Source: Macrocystis pyrifera (taxonomy: Eukaryota; Sar; Phaeophyceae; Laminariales; Laminariaceae). Taken from it: a stretch of 64,000 nucleotides of DNA. The notes under the pieces were generated by a model that was given only the letters and a program-made list of their open reading frames with translations, ran no database searches and was not told the origin of the DNA. Positions within the stretch are counted from its first letter, which is position 1. The number at the start of each line of letters is the position of its first letter. Position numbers and translations under genes: made by a program. This document shows, in pieces, positions 21,282 through 31,056 of the stretch. The DNA lies in assembly GCA_031763025.1 (NCBI GenBank), contig JASSKH010000016.1, forward strand, positions 5,208,001-5,272,000, given 5' to 3'.

Positions 21282-21835
21282 CCCGAAAAAAAAATCACGA
21301 TTCGTGACTTTTTGGCATGAGCCAACTCTCGCGAGTGGGGCACGGCCAGGGCTGGCCGGGCCGACCGTGCCTGGCCCGGTCCGTGACATACTCGAATCAC
21401 GGGGGCCGAAGCCTGATCCAGCCTGCGAGATTCCAATCTCATCGACCGTCGGCCAAGCCCAGTCTGCGAGATTCCATCTCGTGGGCCGTTTGCCCGGCCT
21501 GGCCTGGGACATCCTCAGACCATTTTCGCTCTGGTCTTCGAGCTGTGGCTCCTCCTCCTCAAATGTGGAGGCCACAACGTGCTCGTTTGCTCGCGCCCAG
21601 CGGTGTCTTTGGGTAGCCGCCCGTTGTCCACAAGTGGCGTACAGAGCAAGAGTCTGACATGCCCCTATCCCGGCCTTCGGACACCGTTGGTGCGCGTGGA
21701 TTGCGTAGTGCTTTGATCAGGCGTAATTTGAGACTCGACAAATGACACGAATCGTGTTTTTTTTTTCGTGATTCATGACAAAAAAAATCACGATTCACGA
21801 CAAAAATCTCACGAATCGTGATTTTTTTTTTTTTT
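21282..21835. mobile_element. Foldback element with ATCACGATTCGTGA ends
   Basis: Both ends carry A/T runs beside ATCACGATTCGTGA-type palindromes (21290-21305; three copies at 21750-21822). The interior is GC-rich, with a pair of GCGAGATTCCATCTCG-type units. No transposase is seen and no target duplication is clear. Confidence 0.55.
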
Positions 21836-21929
21836 CTCCTTAGGAGTGGCCTTTAATGTAAACATACACACAGCAGTCGTAGACGACACACAAGAAGCCG
21901 CCTGGGCCAGCCAGGAGCAGAGTACATCA

Positions 21930-22036
21930 GTATTAGGTGTGTGTATTCTTCACATTAAACCGTTTTTTCGACCCGTCGACATCCAGCACAACCAGTGTCC
22001 ATGCCAATTCTTCAATCCTAGAGACGACAGCGAGGG
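21930..22036 (-). repeat. LINE 3' end fragment (minus)
   Basis: On the minus strand it reads GATTGAAGAATTGGCATGG, then the GTTGTGCTGGATGTCGACGG block and TTTAATGTGAAGAATACACA. It is joined tail to middle with the plus-strand LINE starting at about 22037. Confidence 0.8.
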
Positions 22037-24190
22037 AGGATGCACAACAATTCTTGCGTGCCCATCCCCAGGATAGAAGCGCGTGGAAGACACTGAGATC
22101 TGCGTGTGCGAACCTGCGGGAGGTGATTGCCGCAGGACTGCATGTGTACTTCGAAGAGTACCTCACCGAAACCGAAAGACTCCTAGCGAACAATGACCAG
22201 AGGGGATTTTATAAGCACCTGAAAAGTATGGTGGGATTGGAAGAGACTAAAGCGAGGAGCGAGCAGTTCACAAGGGACGAGGATGGCACGCTGTTGCGGG
22301 ACAAGGTGCGAATTCGTGAACGATGGGCGGGGTGCTACCACAAACTCAACACGAAATCGCCGAATCTCGATCCCACGATCATCGACCTCTTGCCACCTCG
22401 ACCGCTTAAACCGTCGCTCGGACACGAACCATCTATGGACGAGATGACGGAAGCACTCAAGGGCATGTCAAATAGGAAAGCTGTTTGGCCAGATGGCGTC
22501 CCGGCCGAACTCCTAAAAATCGACCACCCCGCATTCGCCCAGTGCTTTCACAACACCCATGTCAATGTTGGGGTAACAGAAGACGTGCCCCAGGAATGGA
22601 AAGATGCGATCATCAAGGTCCTTGACAAAAAGAAGGACCGAACTGATTGCAACGACTACAGATGGGTCTCACTTGTTGCCCACGCAGGCAAAGTGTTGTT
22701 GAAAATCGTCGCGTCCAGCCTTAGCAACTACTGCGAGACCCAGGGATTACTCCCGGAGGAGCAGTGCTCGCACGATCAACGATAGATATGTTGTTCGTCG
22801 TGCGCCGGTTGCACGAGCTCGGACGACTGATGAAAATCCCCCTGTACGTGTGCTTCATCGATCTGCAAAAAGCGAACGACTCTGTCGACCGAGAGCTGCT
22901 GTGGAAGGCACTCACACGTTTTGGCGTACCAACCAAGCTGCTTACAATTATCCGCAATTTGCACGACGGCATGCGGGCTCGCGTGCGTACGGGTGACGGC
23001 GAGCACTCGGAATGGTTTGAAGTAACGCAGGGGCTGCGACAAGGCTGCGTGCTATCACCGTTACTGTTCAACGTGTTCTTCGCCGCTGCGTTACACGTCG
23101 TACTGGTACGCTTCACCAAAGACAGAGCCATCCTAAGGGATTAGGTTCAACTTAATGACGATGGAGTAGCCGGACCAGAGGAGCAGGAGCCATTGGCATG
23201 CGTGCGACGGGCTGTACGGGGCATGTCGTACGCCGATGACGCAGGAATTGTCTCGAAGTCGGCTGAAGGGCTCGCGAAAATGATGGCAGTCATCGTGACT
23301 GTCTCCGAAGCAGCAGGCCTCACGGTGTCGGAAAAGAAGACAGAGACAATGCTTGCACAAACACCAGATTAGACAACCCTCGCACCACCGCTCGTCATCG
23401 AAGCAGCAGGCCAGAGGTGTAAGCAGACGGACCAGTTATTATACCTAGGCGACATTATGCACGAAAACGCTGATCTCTCGCTCGAAATCGACCGACCGAC
23501 CCGTCTCATGCGAGCATGCCTCAAACGGTTCGGCCCGGAGTTGTATGATAGGACGACCGCCCCCCTTAGCCTGAAAGTCCGAATGCTGGAGGCCGAGGTG
23601 ATTGAGACCCTGCTGTACGGGTGTGTGACGTGAACCCTCAAAGCTGAACACTTTGCCAAGCTTCGAACGGCTCACCACCAAGTCCTCTTGCGAGTCATTG
23701 GCTTCCAGAGCCGACTTCGTACCAAACACGCCACCCTCTCGTACGCGAAGGTCCATAAGATAACAAGTTGCGAGAGCACCGAAACGACCATCCGTAAACG
23801 GCGGCTCATTTTTGCGGGGGCCATGGCACGGCAAAGCAAGGAGCGAATACCCAGTCGGGAAATGTTCGGGACGATGGCTGGCGGGGAGAACCCGAGAGCT
23901 GGCGGGCAGTTCAAGGCTTGGCATAGATGCATAGTCGAAGACCTCTGGGAGTTCCGAGCCACCGAAGGGTCAACGGAACCTGCCCCCTTGGTGTTTGAAG
24001 TTGAGACCGCACTGTGGTCGACTGCAGCAAAAAGGCGGGGAAGTGGTACCGGGGGATCCTCGAATCAGCCGAACGGTTCATGGTGAACAGGCACGAGGAT
24101 GAGGCTGAGCAGAGTAGGCAGCGCCGCGCATCCACTAGTTGTGGGTGGTGCCCAAGGAAATAGGCGGGGGGGGGGGGCAACAGCTGGGAG
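22037..24190 (+). pseudogene. LINE reverse transcriptase (copy 1), broken
   Basis: The protein would prime reverse transcription on nicked target DNA. The first part (frame 1, to about 22785) holds [20 protein letters not shown], a classical LINE RT motif region. After a frameshift near 22770, frame 3 holds [20 protein letters not shown] and the active site MSYADDAGIV (about 23225-23250), then the long C-terminal region with [16 protein letters not shown] and [20 protein letters not shown]. Stops in that frame lie at 23142-23144, 23370-23372 and 23631-23633 (TGA where the paralogue has Trp). A C-terminal CGWC-type motif may precede the stop near 24165. Confidence 0.88.
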
Positions 24191-25118
24191 GAGTGGCAGA
24201 AAACCCGATCAAGGAAATGCGGGGAGGGGGGGGAACAGGAGGAGTACAAGGGAAACTGCGATGGACGAAATTAGGAAGCAGATGGCAGACACGGTAGCAA
24301 TGCACCAGGTCGACTATAATAGTAAGTAGATCATGCCTACACTACTCGTGCCGCCAACTGGTGCAGCTGGTTCGAACGCGGTCTTCCGTTGTCTTCTTTT
24401 TTTCATCCGTGATTTTTCATTTCATTTCTTTCTCTTCCTTTCTTCGATTGATAAGCCTCATTAAAGGAATCGTGTGGCGTGCGTGGATGACGAGCCTGCT
24501 TTGCTTGATTCGTATTGTCTGACGCCGAGGGGCGGGGAATAGTTGACGAACGCAGGACGGAGACGGCAGACAGGGTAGCAAGGTACCAGGCGAACTAGCA
24601 GGGAGAGCCTGGCTATGCTACTCGTACCACAAACTGCTGCCGCTACCTGGAGGATGCTTTGTGCTTTGGTTTGCCCTGTTATTTTCCCTTGGCTTGGTTC
24701 TTAGTCTTACTCTGTTTACAAGTAGTGGTGTTTTCTTCTTTTTCTTTTTTTCCAAGCTCGTTCTTTTCAAGAGTCTGCCACATCCCCTGCGGGGAGGCAC
24801 GACAGTTTGTTTCTTTTATTTTCTTCTTTCTTCTTTTTCTCTTTCGATCTGTCTTCTGTTTCTGTTTCTCTCTTTGATTCTTTCGTTTCTCTATTTCATG
24901 GAATGTGTATGTCGTGCCTGTCGTATCCAGTCTGATGACATGCCATTGCATTGCCCACTGCTACTGTGTTTACTGCATACGTGGCAACGAAGTATCGCTG
25001 TGGTGTAGCTTTGTGACCACGGAACCTGTATCTCTTCTAGGATTGGAGAATCGGCACGGACACTGGTTGTGCTGGATATCGACGGGTAGAGAGAACGGTT
25101 TAATGTGAAGAACACACA
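24190..25118 (+). other. LINE 3' UTR with internal 90-bp duplication
   Basis: A unit with GCAGACACGGTAGCAA...CACTACTCGTGCCGC at about 24280-24370 recurs at about 24565-24650 (GCAGACAGGGTAGCAAGGTA ... GCTACTCGTACCACA). The same duplication exists in the other two LINE copies, so it is old. T-rich stretches lie between. Confidence 0.7.
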
Positions 25119-25248
25119 TGCTCGTCATACTGGATACGAGAGACACGACATACACATTCTATAAAGTATAGAGATGGCCAAAGGAAACAAAAAGAAAGCA
25201 TCAATAGTAGTCTGTTCAATCATGCCATTTCGTACTGCTGTTTCTTTT

Positions 25249-25616
25249 TAGCTCGTTCTTTTCGAGGGTTTGCCACATCTCCTGAGGGGAGGCACGACAT
25301 ATTATAAAATTTTATAATTCCTCTTCCTTTTTTTTCTTTTTGATTTGTTTCGTTGCTTCCTGATTTTTTTTTTCTGTCTACTTTTACCATCTCTTTTTTA
25401 AACTATATGTCGTGCCTGTCGTATCCAGTATAATGAACATGGCATTGCGTTGGTTGTTTACTCTGCTTGCTTCAATAGCAATGTAGTATCTCTGATGTGG
25501 CGTGGTTTTGTGGCCACAGAAGTTTAACCTCTCTAGGATTGAAGAGTCGGCACGGACACTGGTTGTGCTGGATGTCGACGGGTAGAAAGAAATGTATAAT
25601 GTGAAGAACACAACAA
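25249..25616 (+). repeat. LINE 3' end, 5'-truncated (plus)
   Basis: It runs from the TTCGAGGGTTTGCCACATCT block to AATGTGAAGAACACAAC. After CACGACAT, where the full LINE continues directly, it carries an extra palindromic stretch (ATTATAAAATTTTATAAT, about 25301-25318). Confidence 0.8.
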
Positions 25617-25835
25617 ACCAGGTACGTGTCACGTGGGAAGAATTCGTACTGCTTCAAGCGAAATTTCCCCGCACCGGGGGGCGACAGCGGTAGTACTGAT
25701 ACGTGGCACCGCTATTGGCGAGAGCAGGAAGGAGACGGCAAAGGGTGTGGCTAGGTTCCCGAATCGATATTCTAGCTCAGACGGGCAACCATATTACCAT
25801 CACCGTCTGGAATACGATGTTTTTTTTTTTTTTTT

Positions 25836-25955
25836 GCCTTGTCTCTCCCTTTGTTTCCTTTCCCCGCCCCGCCGTCCGTATGCCGGTATCCTTCTCTCCT
25901 ACGTGTTGCTTCGTTCGCGCGGCAGCTATCTGTCCTTCCTGAGTACGTACGCTTT
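25836..25955 (-). repeat. Dispersed repeat, inverted partner of 20788-20915
   Basis: Its reverse complement matches 20788-20915. It is followed at once by a MITE family 1 copy. Confidence 0.55.
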
Positions 25956-25960
25956 CCGTG

Positions 25961-26071
25961 TATTACGGAGGACCATTGTAAATAGCCCTACGGTACACAC
26001 AAAAACCTAAATACTTCCCGATTTTGACCAATAATATTTTTTGGTCCCATTTACTCTGGTCCCCCGTAATA
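25961..26071. mobile_element. MITE family 1, copy e
   Basis: TATTACGGAGGACCATTGTA at the left and TTTACTCTGGTCCCCCGTAA at the right, with typical core. The copy is more diverged than most. Confidence 0.85.
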
Positions 26072-26289
26072 GGTATTAATAGCAGCCTTTCTGATCTCCT
26101 TGCGTCCTTCGTATTCTGTTTCATTGCAGAGTTTATTTTTGTTTTATTGTCCTCCTGTTCTTATTTTCTAGTCTTGCTTGTGTTGCTTGTGTGTTATCGT
26201 ACCCGATACGCTGGTGCTTCACTTGCTTGACTCTTGAATTTGCGATTCTTTTTTTCGTTTTTTTTTTTTGGTCTTCCTCTGTCTCACAG

Positions 26290-26388
26290 TCTGTGACCAC
26301 GGAATCAGGATCTCTCTAGGATAAGGAATCAGGACCAGACACCGGGTGTACTGATGAAGCTGGGTAGAAAGGACGATTTAATGTGAAG

Positions 26389-26419
<31 letters not shown>

Positions 26420-26420
26420 C
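26290..26420 (+). repeat. LINE 3' end with (AAC)n tail
   Basis: A short piece of the LINE 3' UTR (GTGACCACGGAATCAGGATC...) ends TTTAATGTGAAGACAACAAC and then about ten AAC units. The tail differs from the (AC)n tail of other copies. Confidence 0.8.
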
Positions 26421-26621
26421 TCGATCCGCCACTCAGCGAGTTGCTACTCGTACAGAAAAGCGCCAACATTTTTTTTGTTCAGGCGCCAAAAAATTGCTCA
26501 GCAACAGCACATTTTCTTCCCCGCACGGACTGCTGTTCTTCATATACTTTTGATATTAATAAATTATCGATCAACCAAGCAAAAGGCACAGACCAGTAAA
26601 GCAACCCCAGCGGTGTGGTAT

Positions 26622-26690
26622 CATATGTGTGTTCTTCACATTGAATCACTCTTTCTACCTGTCGACATCCAGCACAACCAGTTAATTTTA
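26622..26690 (-). repeat. LINE 3' end fragment (minus)
   Basis: Reverse complement of the last 70 bases of the LINE (GTTGTGCTGGATGTCGACAG ... AATGTGAAGAACACAC). Confidence 0.8.
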
Positions 26691-26742
26691 AATATCATCA
26701 CGCTTGGTTGCGGTCTGGGGGATGGTATAGGATATGCAGCAG

Positions 26743-26866
26743 TATTATTACTGGGGACCTTAGTAAATAGGACCTACAGCAGTACAGACAAAAACCTATA
26801 TACTTGCCTATTTTTACGAGCAATATTTGCTCCTATTTGATTTACTATGGTCCCCCGTAAATAATA
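26743..26866. mobile_element. MITE family 1, copy f
   Basis: Left tip CTGGGGACCTTAGTAAATAG and right tip TTTACTATGGTCCCCCGTAA. It carries ACAGCAGTA in place of the usual CGGTA, and an extra TTGATT before the right arm. Confidence 0.85.
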
Positions 26867-27044
26867 GAGAATAGAGTCATCCCCCACAGGTCGCGGTACT
26901 ATTTCGTCCGCTGTATACGAGACATGGTTGATCGGGTCTGATTGTCTTAGACTAAGCTCTACAGGGGTTTTGTTGAGAAGTGATTTCTGGCTTTTCCAGC
27001 GATCTCCGAAGCCCAAAAAATCTGAACCATCTGTTAATACCTGG

Positions 27045-27205
27045 TAAAATTTATAAAATGAAAAACAAGAGCTGCTGCTGCTGTGAGGTCGAGGATTTCG
27101 TCGAAACCAATCTTCGCAAGCTGTGCGTGATATTAGTGATAATTCGATCGCGCGTACTGCGGGTTTCATTTGGCCGCATCCAGGATATACAGCAGTCCGT
27201 ATGAG
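27045..27205 (+). pseudogene. Coding remnant, homologous to 50470-50650
   Basis: The translation reads CEVEDFVETNLRKLCVIL and, after an insertion, IRSRVLRV. The locus at 50470-50650 encodes the clearly related VSIEDLVATHVRNLCVILRS in an open frame. This copy carries a (CTG)3 insertion and a TAGTGATA insertion relative to the other. It is a decayed copy of an unrecognised gene or element ORF. Confidence 0.45.
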
Positions 27206-28270
27206 GAGGACAAACAAAAAGCTGACGCTGCAGAATTCAAGGAGTAGGTGTGTTTATCTGTCAGAAATAAATTAAAAACATATGTGTATACCATGGTATA
27301 CATACGGTATATATCAGATATACCCGGAGGTTGCACGTAGCTTGCCACCAGTGAGAAATCCCCCCCCCCCCCTTCCTTTCCCGGGTGCGTATTTCATACC
27401 TATTCTTCCCGTTTTATAGTATACCTGGTATATATTAGGATACCATCATCATCACCACTACCGAGCAGCAAGAAATAATAACGATATGATAAATCATTTT
27501 TTTGGAGAAGGATATTATACGTAGAGGGCGGGAAATCGTCCCCATCAGTTTTGTTCTACGTATGTTCTTAGAGGGGGCAAAATTACAGCGAATGATCTCG
27601 GAACTACTGCTGCTGCTGGCTGCGCACAGCAGTTCCTAGCGGTTTCTCGTGCCTCCAGGAACTGAGAGTCGCTTGAATTTTATGTGCTCACTACAGCAGC
27701 AGCAGTACTACTGGCCATCTGTCGAGTCTATCCGTCACCAACGGCAGAGCACCACACCTGCGGCGGGCTGTACCCACAGGCTATGGCGCTCATGCAAGAC
27801 GTGGCCTTTCCTCGGATGGAAGCGATAGCAGCTGCAGCAGCAGAGAGCAGCAGCACCATCAGCAGCACCGAGGGCGATTCGACGTCGCCGGCGAAAATGC
27901 ATCCGTAATTGGATGCCGAAACCACGTCCGTTCGCGGCGGCGCGGCAGCCGCTGGCTTTGAGTCCTTTGACGTAAACAAGACCAACTGACACTGCTGTGT
28001 ATAGAATCAGTTTCCAAAAATCAGAAGCCATAGTAGATGGTCCTTATTCCTCATGCACATATGGCTGGATCCTCGAAACTAGAAAAATAATGGCCATAAA
28101 TCACGGCTCAATTTTTTCTCATAATAGTTGTGGCCTTGGGCTTAGGGTTACAAGCACAGATAGTACTATAATATTAATACGACGTAGTTATATTCGTCTT
28201 GTAAACAGCAGTATTAATAGTAGTGACCCTCAACTGTTTTTTCAAATGCTTACCAGGGTACCATCTACCC
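27206..28270. other. No confident gene; weak minus-strand candidate at 28031
   Basis: On the minus strand an ATG at 28031 begins MASDFWKLILYTAVSVGLVY, a membrane-anchor-like start, and possible exons follow (27735-27985). Splice sites are not convincing, so no gene is called. A C run lies at 27361-27372. Confidence 0.3.
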
Positions 28271-28383
28271 TAGAAAATGGTTGACATATCATACCTGTGC
28301 GAGACGAACATGACTTCCGGGTAAGCCAATCTGACCAAATCAACTATTGGTTAACGATATTCCCCAGACATATCATAGTGACT
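28270..28383. repeat. Dispersed repeat with GTTGATTGGGTCTGATTG-type core
   Basis: Related sequence (motifs like GGTCTGATTGTCTTAGG and GCGACCCTCAACCATTTTCT) occurs at 26905-26960, 28130-28250, 29455-29860 and 55660-55775. Copies are short and diverged, and none is coding. Confidence 0.5.
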
Positions 28384-29440
28384 GAGAAACGAGACGGGAC
28401 GGGACGGGACTACTGCTGTTTTGACTTGTTCGGCAGGAAAATAAATGAAGACGGGACGGTAAAACGAGCTTGAAACTGGTGGGCGAGGCGGGACGGGACG
28501 GGACAGTGGGTGTACAACTTCTCGACGGGACAGGACGGTAGATTTCAACGGAAACGATTTTCACGACGGGAAAGGACGGTACAGCAGCAGTGCAACGGAT
28601 TTCCCATCACAGCAACGGAACGGGACGGGGACGGGTAAAATCCAACGGGATTCTATTTCACGACAGGAAGCGACGGCAACTCGCAATGGGAGCACTGCTT
28701 CTTCTGTGGTGGTGGTGGTGGTGGTGGTGGTGGCGGCGGCGGCTGCAGCGACGATGGTGACATGGTGATGCTGGTGCCAGTGCTCGTTGGTCGTCCTCAC
28801 TCGCGAGATACGCATCTATGGCGCCGGTACCGGCCACGGCGGCGGTGCTACCGGTGGCGTTGTAGTGGAGGTGTTTCGTCCGTGGTGCGTGTGGTCTGTG
28901 ATGATCGCGTGTGTGGGTAGGGAGCTGCTGGTGGATGTTACCGCGGAAAATATGAAGATTCGTGCACAGCAGCAGTCATGATTGTGATTTGATCGATATT
29001 TCAGTTTTAGCTTTTCGCCGTTTGGTATTTTCGGCGATTTCATTGATTCATAGTTTACATTTCCATCTACTGTAAATATCAGCATGTTTGCTGCTGTGAA
29101 AAATAACAATTCAATGGACTTCCAACTTCAAATATTGCATATTCAAAACCTCAATTTCTTGATGGAAATGTACGGGAAGCGACAACGGGCAGGACTGTTT
29201 GCTGGACGGGAGGGGGCGAGTTTTGTCGGCGGGACGGGACGGCAAAGTAGAACGGGAGTGATTTTATCGACGGGACGGGACGGTACAGTACAGCGGGGCG
29301 GAGTTTGGTGGCGGGACGGGACGGTAAATGACAACGGTTAGATAATTTGTCGACAGAACGGGCCGGGACGACGGGATCAAATTGGTGACGGTTTTACCGT
29401 CCCGTCCCGCCGCTACCGTCGCTCCCGTCCCGTCAATATA
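28384..29440. mobile_element. Non-coding element dense in ACGGGACGG motifs
   Basis: About twenty copies of ACGGGACGGGACGG or its shorter forms are spaced 30-60 bp apart in 28384-28680 and 29165-29375, all on one strand. Inverted copies (CCGTCCCGTCCCG) end it at 29395-29437. The middle holds a GGT/GGC microsatellite (28708-28743). No transposase frame is seen, and the exact ends and target duplication were not resolved. Confidence 0.5.
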
Positions 29441-29860
29441 CCGTGATAAGCCTTGACCATTCCCGGTGTTTCATACACAGTGTGCGCCAATCATTTCCTG
29501 GAATAAGTGGTCAGCTCTACAGGGATAAGCGGATAAGCTAGCCCTCCAGTAGAGCTCAAGGGTTGATTGAGTCTATTGGCTTGGGATCAGGGTTAGGACT
29601 AACCATTCGTCTCGTACGCAGTGACCCTCAACCATAGTGGTGCCTTTGTCTCGTGGCTTCGTCTCATACACAACCATTTTCTCGAATGAAGTTGGTAACC
29701 TCTACGGCACACGGCACACACTCGGTGCGAGACAGAGGGACCAAACGCTATTGATAACCAATGGTTGATTGGGTCTGATTGTCTTAGGCATAGGGGTTAG
29801 GGATGGCTCTATTCGTCCCGTACATGGCGACCCTCAAGCATTTTCTCCGATAGGTGGAAA
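29441..29860. repeat. Dispersed repeat, two adjoining copies
   Basis: Two related units are present, each with TGATT-G-TCT, GGGTTAGG and GACCCTCAA motifs (around 29555-29640 and 29765-29850). They belong to the family also seen at 55660-55775. Confidence 0.55.
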
Positions 29861-30015
29861 TTTGGAGAAATAATGTAAGAGTCGTGCGTCACCCGCTCAG
29901 CGCATACAAGATGGGCACGAGGGACGAGGGGGTTAAACCAAAATCGAGAAACCTTCGAAGCCAGACGCTTTGCGTGAACTATGAGCTCCCAACTGCAATC
30001 AAATGCTTGGGGGCG

Positions 30016-30192
30016 TGTTTGGTACAGTACCTACCGTTTTTTTTTTTTTTTTTCGAAAGTACCTTACGGAAGTCTTCGGTGAGCTTCGGTACGGCCTCAA
30101 GATCTTACCGAACACTCCGATAAGGTTCGGTGCGAACTTCGATGCCGGTACCCGACACTTCGGCAAGTTTGGTACGCCGACCAAACAACAGG
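30016..30192. mobile_element. Small inverted-repeat element, TGTTTGGT ends
   Basis: The left end is TGTTTGGTACAGTACC; the right end read on the minus strand is TGTTTGGTCGGCGTACC. A T run (30038-30053) and TTCGGT-type motifs fill it. No target duplication was found. Confidence 0.4.
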
Positions 30193-30239
30193 GTACAGGA
30201 TTAGGCTTCTAATCTTCAGGATAAAGCTTGGGTAGACAC

Positions 30240-30610
30240 GAGCCTGTCGGAGTGTACCACAGGTCAGACAGCAGTTTTTTTGTCTGGTGTGGGCTTTCAG
30301 GCTGATATCCCCCTTCCCCCCCCTCGAAAAACGGGAGCACTATAAGCAGCATGTATATTGCCTGACCTGTGGCTTGCTCCCACAGACGCTCAGACAGTAG
30401 TATACCAGTTAACCACTATTTAGTCTGACCTGTGGCTTTCTCCCACAGGCTCTCAGACAGCCATAGTATGCCGGTTCTAGAGTGGTGAGTTTTCAGGTGA
30501 AGGCTGGCATCTCCCTTGCCCCCCCCCAAAAAACGGGAAAACAACCAAAATCAGTACATATTTTGTCTGAGCTGTGGCTTTTTTCCACAGGCTCGTGCCT
30601 ACAAATACTC
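30240..30610. repeat. Tandem hairpin repeat with CCTGTGG/CCACAGG stems
   Basis: Four units (about 30246, 30370, 30425, 30568) contain GTCTGACCTGTGG, a short pyrimidine loop and CCACAGGCTCTCAGAC, or half of it. Two C runs (30308-30322, 30519-30530) mark a longer repeat of roughly 200 bp. It is non-coding. Confidence 0.65.
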
Positions 30611-31056
30611 GAGCCGAACGTTAAGCAACCGTCTCCACTTTGTCCCAAAACAAAGGATATTTAGTACCATGTATAATAGCGATATACTAAGACCTACCTG
30701 GTATGCCAATGGAAATGCGAAGTCCGAAAAAAAAACTTCGGAAAATGTCGCTTTCAAATAACAGCCGAGAATATCCTCGTACCGCCGCTGTGGGAAAAAG
30801 GGAAAAAAAACAACGTTTTTTTGTTTTCTTCTTTTTTCTAACGGCTGCAGGCGGCGCAGTTTGTTTTTTCGCGTTGCAAATTTTCAACACGCTGATAAAA
30901 ATCAGCTCGTGCGACGATAGACGCTCGATCTTGACATAGGCTCAGCCTACGGTCAACCCGCTTGGTGTCGGGCAAGGCCAACCAGGATAGATGACGGCCT
31001 CGAAGATAGAAGGTGGATCCATGCTCCAGGGGGCGAGAGCGTCCTACGGTATCCTC

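Larger units (their letters stand above)
22037..25118 (+). mobile_element. LINE (non-LTR retrotransposon), 5'-truncated copy 1
   Basis: It contains an RT-type open region (22037-24190) and an 0.9-kb 3' UTR. The UTR includes CCCCTGCGGGGAGGCACGAC near 24785 and ends TTTAATGTGAAGAACACAC at 25118. The same 3' UTR is found inverted behind the LINE copies at 43190-45465 and 57735-60640, which fixes the element's structure. The N-terminal part and any first ORF are absent. Confidence 0.88.

Noticed and set aside
20672..21307. A 211-codon plus-strand open frame
   Set aside because: It runs through a dispersed repeat and a LINE 3' UTR fragment. The translation is T-run derived (Phe/Leu/Ser) and has no domain.
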